A stretch of 64,000 nt of DNA from Triticum aestivum. Lineage: Eukaryota; Streptophyta; Magnoliopsida; Poales; Poaceae. Positions 35,713 to 45,221 of this stretch are shown here, piece after piece. The position numbers were made by a program, and so were the translations under genes. Each line of letters begins with the position of its first letter. Position 1 is the stretch's first letter. The notes under the pieces are model-generated. The model saw only the letters and a program-made list of their open reading frames with translations. It was not told where the DNA came from and ran no database searches. Location: contig NC_057800.1 in the NCBI RefSeq assembly GCF_018294505.1, positions 476,257,037 to 476,321,036 of the forward strand. The letters run 5' to 3'.

Positions 35713-35967
35713 ATCAAATTGTCTGCACTTTTATAATCCTATGAAACTACATTTTTTTAAGTGCTACAAATGGATCTCTAGAATTCATAAAATACTTCAT
35801 ATGCTCAATACTGCAAATCTGAAATTCAAAAGACATTCATATCTGAAAGTACTCTCAAAATACACAACACAAAACACATTTCACAACCTGCAAATACTGA
35901 CAACCCTAAGCTCCTCCTGACAATTCACAACCTGCTCGACTATTGGGCTGGGGGGGGCAGCCCCCTC

Positions 35968-36444
35968 CTATTCCTCGGGGGCAGACAGCCGCCCCGTGAA
36001 ACGATGTGAACGGCGAGGGAGACGATGGCGGGGGAGCGTCGTCGGGCCAACTGCTTTTCTCCTCTTGTAGTTGGGTTTGGTCGACGAAGACTCCACCGGC
36101 TCGCTCTGGCAGGACACCCTCACAAACGACACCCTGTAGATGCTCGATCCTTCAATCTCTGGTGGATGCTCCATCTGGGATCGATACTCCCACCACCGCT
36201 CCCTCACGATCGGATTCGGTGAATCTGTTTGCTCCATGGCCTAGAGGAGCAACTCTATGTACTCCGGCATGACTCCCTCCGGGAGTATCACCGCATTTTC
36301 ACTCTGTTGCAGATATTTGTCCATGGATGATGCCGTCGCCGCTAGTTGGTCCTTGTTGTCAAACCAAGACTGTATCTCCAACATCCTAGCTAGCTTCACA
36401 GGGTCGCCGTCTGCGATCCTCACGTATCGGTTGTACTCCTCCAT
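35968..36444 (-). pseudogene. Unknown gene, copy 1 of an inverted pair (one nonsense codon)
   Basis: The start ATG is at 36444, chosen because it aligns with the start of copy 2 at 37319, though the frame is open further upstream to 36618. The product would be about 158 residues with one in-frame TAG at 36241-36243, exactly where copy 2 has Trp in a block both share (AMEQTDSP after LL). Shared blocks are KLAR.., SWFDN, AMEQTDSP, R.RWW.YRS..EHP and VSFVRV, plus a basic tail (YKRRK, then Arg-rich). Identity to copy 2 is roughly 40 percent by eye, so the duplication is old. There are no introns and I recognise no family. The basic C-terminus could be a nuclear localisation or nucleic-acid binding tail. 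It could be cargo of the neighbouring CACTA element. Confidence 0.5.
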
Positions 36445-36469
36445 CGATCTATTTCTCCACAGCACCTTC

Positions 36470-36690
36470 ACTCGCAGGCGGTGGTTTTTGAATGGAAGAG
36501 GAGACGAGCAGCGCTGATTTTGGATTAGAACAGGAGAGGAGCAACGCTGGTTTTGGACTGGAACATGAGAGGAGGGGCGGTGGTTTTCAAATGGAAGAGG
36601 AGAGGAGCGGCGCTGCATTTAGATTGGAACAGGAGAGGAGTGGCAGTGGTTTAAGAGGAGAAGAGCAGAAGAGCGACGCTGGTCTTGGAA
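36470..36690 (-). repeat. Pyrimidine/purine minisatellite upstream of copy 1
   Basis: Degenerate units of about 35 bp (on plus, GGAACAGGAGAGGAG and variants) immediately precede copy 1. On the gene's strand they are CT-rich with AAAACCACCG/AAAACCAGCG cores, like the array upstream of copy 2. Confidence 0.7.
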
Positions 36691-36989
36691 GTATTTTTTT
36701 GTTGTTTTGCGTATTTTGGGTCGAAGTTTGACCACGTACTGTATTTGACAAGCAAAATGTGAATGCATGTCACCAAAAATTGTATCGTTTGGTTTGTATC
36801 TGAATGTACTTTCAAATTATATTATTTTTGCAACGTATAACATATATTTTATGTGCGAAAATCATGGTCAATTATGACCCAGAAAAAAAGGGAGACTAGT
36901 TAATGTGGGGTCGCTTTCTTAATTGAAGGGTAAATTGATTTTGATTTTGATCCATTCACAATGCGCCGGCCCTCTCGTCCAATCCTAAA
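36691..36989. other. Spacer between the divergent gene pair
   Basis: This AT-rich spacer of about 300 bp is a candidate shared promoter region for the two divergent genes. I do not see a clear TATA box placed for either. Confidence 0.35.
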
Positions 36990-37275
36990 TCGCTGCCGCA
37001 CGCTCCTCTCCCTCTTCTCCATTACAAAACCACCTCCTCTCCTCTCCATCATCTCCATTCCAAAACCACCGTCTCGCCTCTCCCTCTTCTGGTCTTCTCC
37101 ATTGCAGAACCACCTCCTCTCCTCTCCATCATCTCCATTCCAAAACCACCGTCTCGCCTCTCCCTCTTCTGATCTTCTCCATTTCAAAACCACCTCCTCT
37201 CCTCTCCATCATCTCCATTCCAAAACCACCATCTCCCCTCTCCCTCTTCTCTATTGCAAGACCACCGTCTCTCCT
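36990..37275 (+). repeat. 80-bp minisatellite upstream of copy 2
   Basis: CACCTCCTCTCCTCTCCATC starts at 37031, 37111 and 37191, an exact 80-bp period. Each unit contains two related halves with CCATTCCAAAACCACC. The array would lie in the 5' leader of the gene at 37319. Confidence 0.85.
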
Positions 37276-37318
37276 CCCATCTTCCAAAGCTAGCACCGGA
37301 CCACTCGGAAGGACATCT

Positions 37319-37813
37319 ATGGAGAGGATGCAGCAGCGAATCAGGCAGATCGCCGGCGGCGACCAGGCAAAGTTAGCCAGGTTGAAGGAGATCCTTAGTT
37401 GGTTTGACAATGAGTGGGAGATTTCGAGGACGGTGCGGGCCATGTGGCAATGTATGCGAAAAAGCGAGACGGCGGCGATGAGGGCGACGATGTACATGTA
37501 CTCCTCGGCGGCAGTCACGCCGCAGTCCTCCGAGTTCATCGAGTATCTCCTCTGGGCGATGGAGCAGACAGATTCGCCCGAGGCGACAGTCAGGCGGAGG
37601 TGGTGGGCGTATAGGTCGAAGGTCGAGCACCCAGAGGATAACGAATCGATCGAGTATGGTGTGTCGTTCGTGAGGGTGCAGAGCCAGCCGGAGCCACAGG
37701 AGTATTCGTTCTCCCACCGCAAGAGGAGGCCGGATGGCGCGATGTCGCTTCCCCGCCGTTCTCCACGGTTCCCTCGACGCTCGCCTCGTTTCAACGGCGG
37801 CGGTAGGGTTTAA
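37319..37813 (+). CDS. Unknown gene, copy 2 of an inverted pair (164 aa)
   Basis: An intact single-exon ORF runs from ATG at 37319 to TAA at 37811-37813. Residues about 15-35 (AKLARLKEILSWFDNEWEIS) and 80-125 (FIEYLLWAMEQTDSPEATV, WWAYRSKVEHPE, VSFVRV) match copy 1 on the opposite strand. The C-terminal 35 residues are Arg/Pro-rich (HRKRRPDGAM, PRRSPRFPRRSPRF). A splice-donor-like AAGGTAAGC directly follows the stop, so a 3'-UTR intron is possible. Its GC-rich codon use differs from the AT-rich flanks. There is no known domain, signal peptide or membrane segment. It may be a low-copy host gene or transposon-captured gene. Confidence 0.55.
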   Translation: MERMQQRIRQIAGGDQAKLARLKEILSWFDNEWEISRTVRAMWQCMRKSETAAMRATMYMYSSAAVTPQSSEFIEYLLWAMEQTDSPEATVRRRWWAYRSKVEHPEDNESIEYGVSFVRVQSQPEPQEYSFSHRKRRPDGAMSLPRRSPRFPRRSPRFNGGGRV

Positions 37814-39860
37814 GGTAAGCTTCGCACTAACCTAATCTTCCACCCGGTCATGCTTACAATCAGTGTGACAGCTAATGAAAATCATGCTTACAATCAGTCT
37901 CCGAGTACTACGCCAATCACCCTAAAATAGCTCTGGACCTTTGGGTCAAAGTTGTGACACAGTGTACAAATAAAGAAAAATAGATTGGTGCTTCTTTCAG
38001 AAAAGAGTACTCCCTAGAAAACTGCCAATATAAGCTACTAGTATTTGGTTAGATGATTTGCTGCCGAGAAAGATCCATCCAGAGAGAGCGCCACACATCC
38101 CACTGGTGGTGGTGGATGCCAATGCGTGCATGCAGCATGGTTGGTGTCGGTAATTTTTTACTTGGCACACTTCGCACTCTGCATATATGCCGGTTCCATA
38201 CGTACATTTGTGCAGTTCCACCAAAATGCAGCTGAATAGCCCTGTTTGCACAGATAATGAAAAAGTGTGATTACATTATAGTGGCACTAGTTGATGGAAC
38301 ACACAAAATAAATAGAAGAAAATATTGTGATAGTATCATAGTATGCCATGCTGCGAGGGCGAGATGGGCCCTGCGACGCCTCATACGGTACGCCTCATAC
38401 TGGACATCGCCCCAAGTCTCCCAGATACACCTTCTGGCAGTGATGAACATCAGTGTACAACGGTAGTACAAGGAGGCGCCTTGAGACATATCAACTAAAA
38501 TTAAGCACCCCAGTTTGCAGAAACGCTTAAACATTAACAATGGGACTAGTTGATGAAACATACATTAACAAAGAGAAGCACTTTCTTTATCTACATTGGA
38601 AATGAAATGATAGAGATGACACTGGCTCTATTTTAACTGTATTATTACTTCATTTTATCAGTGACACTAGGGTCGAGCAGGTGGAAAACAAGGTGTACCG
38701 TGCGTCGCAAGGATGGAGGTCGGGGGTGCTTAGACTGGGATGCTGAAGCTGGCTCTTTCAGTTACCAACATGGATGATTCAATTCATGGGACCTTTTGGT
38801 GCAGTTCACCTAAAATGAAGCAATGTCCCGTCAGCTAGCAGCTTCTTCTTCATTTTTTTAAGAAAAGGGCTCCAGCCTCGGTTCCATTTCCATCAGAAAA
38901 TGAAACCCACAGAGCTTCTTCTTCATTAGTTGCAATAAAATTGAGCAACATCAAGGTTGGTTGTGAAGCTCCTGGAATGCTCAACTATAATTTGAATATC
39001 ATTTGTGCAGTTCAACTAAGACCGAGCGTGAAATGTATATCTCTGTTTGCACAAAAAAGGTGGAAAGGAGGGTGACTAACAAGTGATGGAACATGCATCA
39101 AATGAAAAGAAGCATGTTCCTTATCTGAATGGAAATCCTACAAGGACAGTAGCAATTTCTAAAGCACTGGCATTGCTAGATTAGTGTGGGCATTAGGATT
39201 AACTATGACAACCGTTAAATACGACATTACTTTGGGCATGGGAGAGTAGGCGGACCAGAACAGTTGCATTTCTAACGAAAAGAACCAACTTATCTTAATG
39301 GGAAATTTTAGCAGGACATGTAAAGAAGTGCCATTGATTCATATTACTGGAGGCATTAAATTGAAAACAACATTGGTTTAACGTGCCCTTACTTTTAACA
39401 GTGCGACTGCTACATTTTACCAGTGGCATTACATAAGAGTGGCTTGGGGCAACAAACATCATAACAGGATATCTGGGTTGGTCCCATTTTTGTTCGGTAT
39501 AGCCACCTTATATTGTGTGAGGCTAGCAAATCTAGTGTTGTACTTACTCTGTTGACTTGTCCCCCAGTCCCCACTTTCTTTCCTTTTTCAACCAATAGAT
39601 CGGGTTTATATTGAGTTTGTACTGCGTTTCCCTTTATTTCCCTATTAGACCTAGAGACCAGCTGGATAGCCAGTCTCTGCTACTTTTCGCCCCCATTATT
39701 TCCTCTTTCGACCAAGTCGTAGATTCAGGTAACAAATCCTCCCCCACCCCACCCCCTTTCTTCCTTGTTTGAATCAAGTAGTACTAGATTCGAGTGCATG
39801 AACTAGTTTTACCTCTTAAACATAAAAAAAATTAGGTGGTTTTCAAACAGCCGATCGATC
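37814..39860. repeat. Degenerate repeat family, no gene
   Basis: A diverged unit of about 120 bp recurs at about 38208-38330, 38488-38610, 39008-39140 and weakly at 39265-39330. Shared words are TGCAGTTC/ATCAACTAAAA, CCTGTTTGCACA, CTAGTTGATGGAACA and GAAAAGAAGCA, then CCTTATCT and a GGAAAT. A short direct repeat CATGCTTACAATCAGT occurs at about 37849 and 37885. No open frame here is convincing, and I do not recognise the repeat. Confidence 0.5.
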
Positions 39861-40330
39861 CTATCTACGAGGGGGCCTGAGAAATAGTAAAAGATACAAA
39901 TGCAGCGACGTCAGGAGCTCGGGAAGTAGAGCAAGGCCGGTTTCAAAGGAAGTTATACCTAATGGTCGCCGGGATGTCGCTAGGTGGGCGGCGGGAGGCC
40001 GGATCTCCCACACTACGGCAGCGAGGAAGAAGGGGTCGGAGGCCCTCCCTCGCCAACGGTGCTTGGGAGAGAACGGCAAGGCAGGCTGATCGGGATGCGC
40101 CCAGTAGTGGGTAAGAGCCATCGCCAAGGACGACCGCGTGAACGTTGCACCTTCTCACCTTCCTCGGCGGAGAGGATCCAGCTGGATCTGTGACCAGCGG
40201 TGAGCAGAGAGAGAGAGTGTAGCCACCGCTGTCGTGTTTAGATCTGGAGAGGCCGAGACAGTGTGAAGAGAGCAACACTAGCAAGCAAGCATGGAGGCTC
40301 CTGCCTATATAGTGGAGTAGTACTAGTTTT
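39861..40330 (-). promoter_or_regulatory. Promoter-like segment and possible first exon (minus)
   Basis: On minus, CTATATAGG lies at 40304-40312, followed after about 30 bp by a CT-rich leader (CTCTCTCTCTCTG type). An ATG at 40127 opens 88 codons (to 39861), Pro/Leu-rich and unlike any family I know. A donor-like GAAGGTGAGAAG (GT at 40157-40158) in the leader suggests splicing may skip this ATG. This is the best host-type promoter in the low-repeat block, but no downstream exons could be assigned. Confidence 0.35.
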
Positions 40331-40344
40331 CTTTTGTCTACCAG

Positions 40345-40735
40345 AGCCGGCTTGACCTCGTCAATGACTATCGAGAAGTCTTGATGCACGTGGCCCGGAG
40401 GCGCAGTTGTCGTCATTTTGATCTGAAGCGCCGGATTATAACATATAACACGAAAAAATGCCACATGACAAGAAATCATAACCTCACTGCCCAAAGGAGA
40501 CAACATGAATCCCGACGGACAAACTAGACGAGGAACAAAGCTCAAATTAAAGATAAACTCGTAGAAAAGGGGTCCGTCGATAGATGTCCTTATTAACATA
40601 GCCGGCTTGACCTAGATGGCAGCCGAGTAGTCACTGTTCGTGCATGTGCCCCCAATGACTAGCCCAACTCAGTTGTCGTTGTTTAACCCTCGCAGTGATC
40701 CGAAGCACATGACACCTAATTTTGCGAGATGACAA
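40345..40735. repeat. Diverged direct repeat upstream of the 40.3-kb promoter
   Basis: Two segments (about 40345-40480 and 40601-40735) share the order AGCCGGCTTGACCT, CAGTTGTCGT, GATC.GAAGC and ATGACAAGAAA. They lie upstream of the minus-strand TATA and could be duplicated regulatory DNA. Confidence 0.5.
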
Positions 40736-41796
40736 GAAACCTTTTTTTAGATTTCTCACCACAACTAAAGCCATGTACAACACAACCTGCACGATATGTA
40801 GACGATAGCCAATCCAAGCATGTCTGCTGGAGTCTGGTCACATGCATGGACGAACTGATCTTCCATGTCTTGCAGGGATCGTCCAGGCACCAACGTAGTA
40901 CAATACTTCTCTAGTACTATCGCTCATCTCCCACTTCTATTAAGTCACCCGACTTGCGGGGCCGGGGAGTGTGCCTATGGTCGGTTCTCAATTGCCGTCC
41001 CACATGTGTGTGCAAACGCAATATGACTAGCATTCCATTCGTAGAGCAGCGTGCCAGACCGACCGACCGTCTGGGGTGTGATGCGAACGTGACGGGCGTG
41101 CTGTATACTCCGTACATGTGTACCGCCGTTTTCTAGATGCTTTCCTCCATGGCGCGGGCGCAATCCATGGATACAAAATTAGTATACTGTATACTATTTA
41201 AAAGTCGAGGGCGGGGCTTTTCCTGCGCGGTAGGCGGCGGGGCAGTTCTGCCTAGTCGGTTCGATAGAGACGCGAGAAGACGAGGGAGTAGGCTGCTGCA
41301 AACGTAGGGCTGTGTAATTTGACAGCGAGTTACTGCTGGACAGGTGGGGCCCCGTGATTTGACTTGCCATTATCATTTTAACTGCGGCGCTATGACCGGC
41401 GTGAGTCTCCCGATTCCTGACAACCTCCATACAGGTGCCTCTCCCAATGCTCCACCATGTAGTAGAGGCTGGCTCTTGCATGAGAGCCCAATTCTCCACT
41501 TTTTCCTTGCCTCTCTTTCCTCCACGTATGCAAAAATGCCATGTAAAGCGCACTATTGTACTTACTTTTACTTGCTCCTACAGGTGCTTAAGCTTGCCAC
41601 ATAGGCATAAAGTCTGATGTGGCAAGTTAATCAAGAAGAGAGAGACTAGTTTGGTGACCCAAGGAAGAAACGGTGCTAAGCGCGTGTACCTAGGTGAAAA
41701 GACAATTTTGAGTCTATAGCTAATTAAATGAACAAACTTAGTAACACCATTTCATTGGAAGAGGTCACTCCTTGGCAAGTGCAATAAATACTAGTA
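40736..41796. other. Low-repeat intergenic DNA
   Basis: There is no gene I can support. One small inverted repeat, CTTGCCACAT...ATGTGGCAAG, lies near 41593-41626 and may be a decayed MITE. Confidence 0.4.
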
Positions 41797-41877
41797 CTCC
41801 CTGTGTCCCATAATATAAGAACGTTTTTGGCACTACACTAGTGTCAAAAACATTCTTATATTATGGGACGGAGGGAG
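41797..41877. mobile_element. Stowaway MITE (Tc1/Mariner type), 81 bp
   Basis: The terminal repeats CTCCCTGTGTCCCATAATAT and its near-complement ending GGGACGGAGGGAG are flanked by TA on both sides (41795-41796 and 41878-41879). It is almost a complete palindrome around CACTACACTAGTGTC. It is of the Thalos/Athos size class. Confidence 0.93.
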
Positions 41878-42053
41878 TACGAAGAAAGAGATAGAGAGGA
41901 GTAAAAAAATACACTTATAGCCAACCTTGTTGTAGTATGAGTGACTAAGTGATGACTATGTATGACATGCCAAATTCAGATAGCCTAACGCACCGTGTTA
42001 AATCTCCAAGGGCGTGACCGCGCGAGCGACGCGACGGTTGTGGTAGGCGCGAC

Positions 42054-42224
42054 CATGATACGGGCTGCTGGCAGCCCTTGGATCTAAGATCAAACAGTCG
42101 CATGCTAAGTTGCTGAAAATTTGCAGAATAACCCTCTAGGATAGGATATTCAGCCATAGGTCTAGAATCACACCATGCAACCGTTCGATCTCAGATCCAA
42201 GGGCTCTCGGAAGCCCGTATCATG
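42054..42224. mobile_element. Foldback MITE-like element, 51-bp inverted ends
   Basis: The arms 42054-42104 and 42174-42224 are about 84 percent complementary (both contain AGCCCTTGGATCT or its complement), with about 70 bp between. The superfamily is not assigned because no clear target duplication is visible. Confidence 0.65.
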
Positions 42225-42347
42225 GGAGAATGGAAAGCCACTACCCTGCCGTTCACACGCTGGCAGTTCGCTCCTACTCGTGCCCGCATGTCCTTCAATA
42301 CTACGGCGGTTCGCTCCTAGTCGTCCCATCCATTCACAATACGGTAG
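42225..42347 (+). promoter_or_regulatory. Displaced upstream region of the exonuclease-like gene
   Basis: If the Gypsy element at 42348-55198 is removed, this GC-rich segment directly precedes the gene at 55235. The last five bases GGTAG pair with GGCAG at 55199-55203 as the target duplication. I see no clear TATA box in it. Confidence 0.45.
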
Positions 42348-45204
42348 TGTAGCGACCAGACCTCAAACAGTCCAATCTCTATGCTCAGGTGTCATCCCTG
42401 GATCAGTAATGTTGACACCACACAATACTTGAAGGATTTATAACAGAGTAGCAATCACACACTTATTACATCGAGTCTCAAAAGAGAACTTATTACAATA
42501 AATATGGCTTAAGGCCATCTAATAACAATAACAACGGAAGGCTTGGAAGATAAGTGAGTCCATCAACTCCAACGGCATCACTAAGTATAGAACCACGACC
42601 TAAAGGCACCTTAATCGTTGTCTGAAAAGTCTGCAACATGAACGTTGCAGCCCGAAACGGGTCAGCACATGGAATATGCTGGCAATGTAACACATAGAGA
42701 GCAATGAAGGAATAAGGCTATACTATATGCATATTTGGCTGGTGGAAAGCTCTATGGTTACAGTTTTGCGTAAAGTCAATTTTTCCCTACTACAAAGGAA
42801 TAAATTTTATTTAACTATCATGGTAGTTGTTAAACATTGAGAATGGTTGACAGCATTCTCAATCCCAATTAAGCATCATCATTAAACAAAACCCAACAAA
42901 ATTAATTAGAGTAACATGATGCGATTCACATGATAATCCAGGTACTAGATACTCAAGATGTCCATAACTGGGGACACGGATAACCATGATTAGTTTATAC
43001 ACTCTGTAGAGGTTTGCACACTTTTCCCCACAAGACTCGATCTCCTCCGTTGGGATTCTCGCACTACATGGTCTTTGACAAACGGATGACCGAGACATAG
43101 TCTTTCAGAAGCGCTAGCACCTTACGATCGGGTAGACCGTTACACCTACTTTCCCCTACATCTGCTAGTCTACCACTGTAAGAGTTCGCACAACTTAGTC
43201 AACTATGCTAGAGCCCATAGTAGCTTATGGATGCACACGGAAGTTTCTAGCATGAAATAATCTCATGATCCCTTTGAGCCTGGGTGGCGGTCCAAAAGAA
43301 AAACACAGGCAATCACTGGAATACTCAGGTGCCTCAATCCACCCAGATGTGTATTTAAGTTGCCACCTTAGATAAACCATTAGTTTAACAATCTCACATC
43401 TGTCATGGATACACTCACCCAATCCACGTCTACTAGCATAACATGGCATAATAAGCAAACGTAGAAGTAACTCCCAAAGGTTTGATAATAAACAGGTAAT
43501 AGGTACTACCTCAACTACTTCCCAGAACCCACAATTTAATTATATCCTAATCATGCAATGTGTGAGGATTGATCTAATGCAATAAAAACTGGGTAGTAGG
43601 AGGTATGATCAAAGTGTTACTTGCCTTGCTGATGATCCGGGAAACCTAGCGATTCGAAGTAGCAAGCGGCGCACTCCGGGTACTCTATCGCAAACAAACA
43701 AGCATACAATAAGCACTCATCTAATGCACAGATAAAACTCGAATAAGAGATATAACCAGAAAGTTCAACTTAAGAACTCCGGTTGGCAAAAAGAATCAAA
43801 ACGAACGAAGCAACGAAAGACAAACGGCAAAAGAAACAGGCTTCGTTTACTATTCTGGATCTAGGGCAATTTTTATAGTGGCAAAAACTTGTTTGAGTTG
43901 GTTAAACGGAAATCGGATCAGGAATCGCGATCAGAAAAATTGCGGATTTAATCCAAGAAAAATAAAAACGATGAACAGATTAACGAACGAACATTCGTTA
44001 TCTGGATCTAAACGATGAACGCGTTCGTTAAAACGAACGAACGAGCGAACGCTCGCTAAATAACTAAACCAGAAAAACCGATCTATTTAAAAAACAAAAC
44101 TAAAAAAATCGAACGGAAAACCGAACGGTTTTTCGAGAAAAACCGGTGGTGGCGAGGTCAACCTCCGGCGAGCGGCGGCTCCGGCGGGCGGCAGGGTCGG
44201 CGGGTGGCGGTGTGGTGCGNNNNNNNNNNNNNNNNNNNNNNNNNNNNNNNNNNNNNNNNNNNNNNNNNNNNNNNNNNNNNNNNNNNNNNNNNNNNNNNNN
44301 NNNNNNNNNNNNNNNNNNNNNNNNNNNNNNNNNNNNNNNNNNNNNNNNNNNNNNNNNNNNNNNNNNNNNNNNNNNNNNNNNNNNNNNNNNNNNNNNNNNN
44401 NNNNNNNNNNNNNNNNNNNNNNNNNNNNNNNNNNNNNNNNNNNNNNNNNNNNNNNNNNNNNNNNNNNNNNNNNNNNNNNNNNNNNNNNNNNNNNNNNNNN
44501 NNNNNNNNNNNNNNNNNNNNNNNNNNNNNNNNNNNNNNNNNNNNNNNNNNNNNNNNNNNNNNNNNNNNNNNNNNNNNNNNNNNNNNNNNNNNNNNNNNNN
44601 NNNNNNNGCAGCGGGGCGGTGGCTAGGGTTTGCGGTCTCGGCTGGGCCTCCCCTGGCTTATAAAGCCAGCCGGGCCAAGTGTCCGGGTCGGACACGGCCC
44701 GATAGGTTGGTTCGCGTTTTTTTAAATAGTTACGCTCAGAAAAAAACAAAAGGAATACTAAACGGACTCCAAAAATCTCGAAATAAATTTTCCCCGGCTT
44801 ATAAAATCAAGCCACACAGGATGAACATTTATTTGGGGCCTAAATGCAATTTTGAAAAACGCGCATTTTTCCTAAATTCAAATAAAATAGCCAATAAAAC
44901 CAAAATAAAATCTTATTTGATTTTATTATTAATTCCCCAATATTTCTTTATTTTGGGAAAGTCATTTTATTCCCTCTCTCATATTTTGATAACAGAAATA
45001 ATTGAAGATAAAATAAATAAAATCAAATGATCCTATTTTCAAAATTTGAGAAAACTCAAATATGAAAATAACGAAATCCCCAACTCTTTTCGAGGGTCCT
45101 TGAGTTGTGTAGAATTTTCTAGGATCAACCAAAATCCAATAAAATATGATATGCAATGATGATCTAGTGTATAACATTCCAAATTGAAAATTTGGGATGT
45201 TACA
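42348..45204 (-). repeat. 3' LTR of the minus-strand Tekay element
   Basis: The LTR is 2857 bp including 388 N, with TG...CA ends. A TATA box lies in a palindromic setting (GGCTTATAAAGCC at about 44655-44667). Compared with the other copies it lacks about 70 bp near 43905 (the GCGCTTGAATCGCCTGATTC stretch). Confidence 0.9.
44220..44607. other. Assembly gap (388 N)
   Basis: The gap lies in the GC-rich centre of the LTR. In the two other copies (about 53450-53520 and 54495-54610) the same interval is only about 80-120 bp. Confidence 0.99.
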
Positions 45205-45221
45205 AACCTACCCCCCTTAAG
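45205..45221 (-). other. Polypurine tract of Tekay element
   Basis: On minus CTTAAGGGGGGTAGGTT lies directly before the LTR start TGTAACATCC. This fixes the sense strand as minus. Confidence 0.9.

Noticed and set aside
36492..36731. Plus-strand ORF of Glu/Arg repeats upstream of copy 1
   Set aside because: It is a translated minisatellite on the strand opposite to the gene.
37129..37794. 221-codon minus-strand ORF overlapping the gene at 37319
   Set aside because: Its repeats are the translated complement of the 80-bp minisatellite. The plus frame has the homologue on the other strand, the minus frame has none.
42343..42350. GGTAGTG as the missing CACTA right terminus
   Set aside because: Only six bases match and no inverted subterminal repeats precede it. 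GGTAG is better explained as the Gypsy target duplication.
44087..45030. ORFs across the second N run
   Set aside because: Same reason: gap sequence translated as X inside an LTR.
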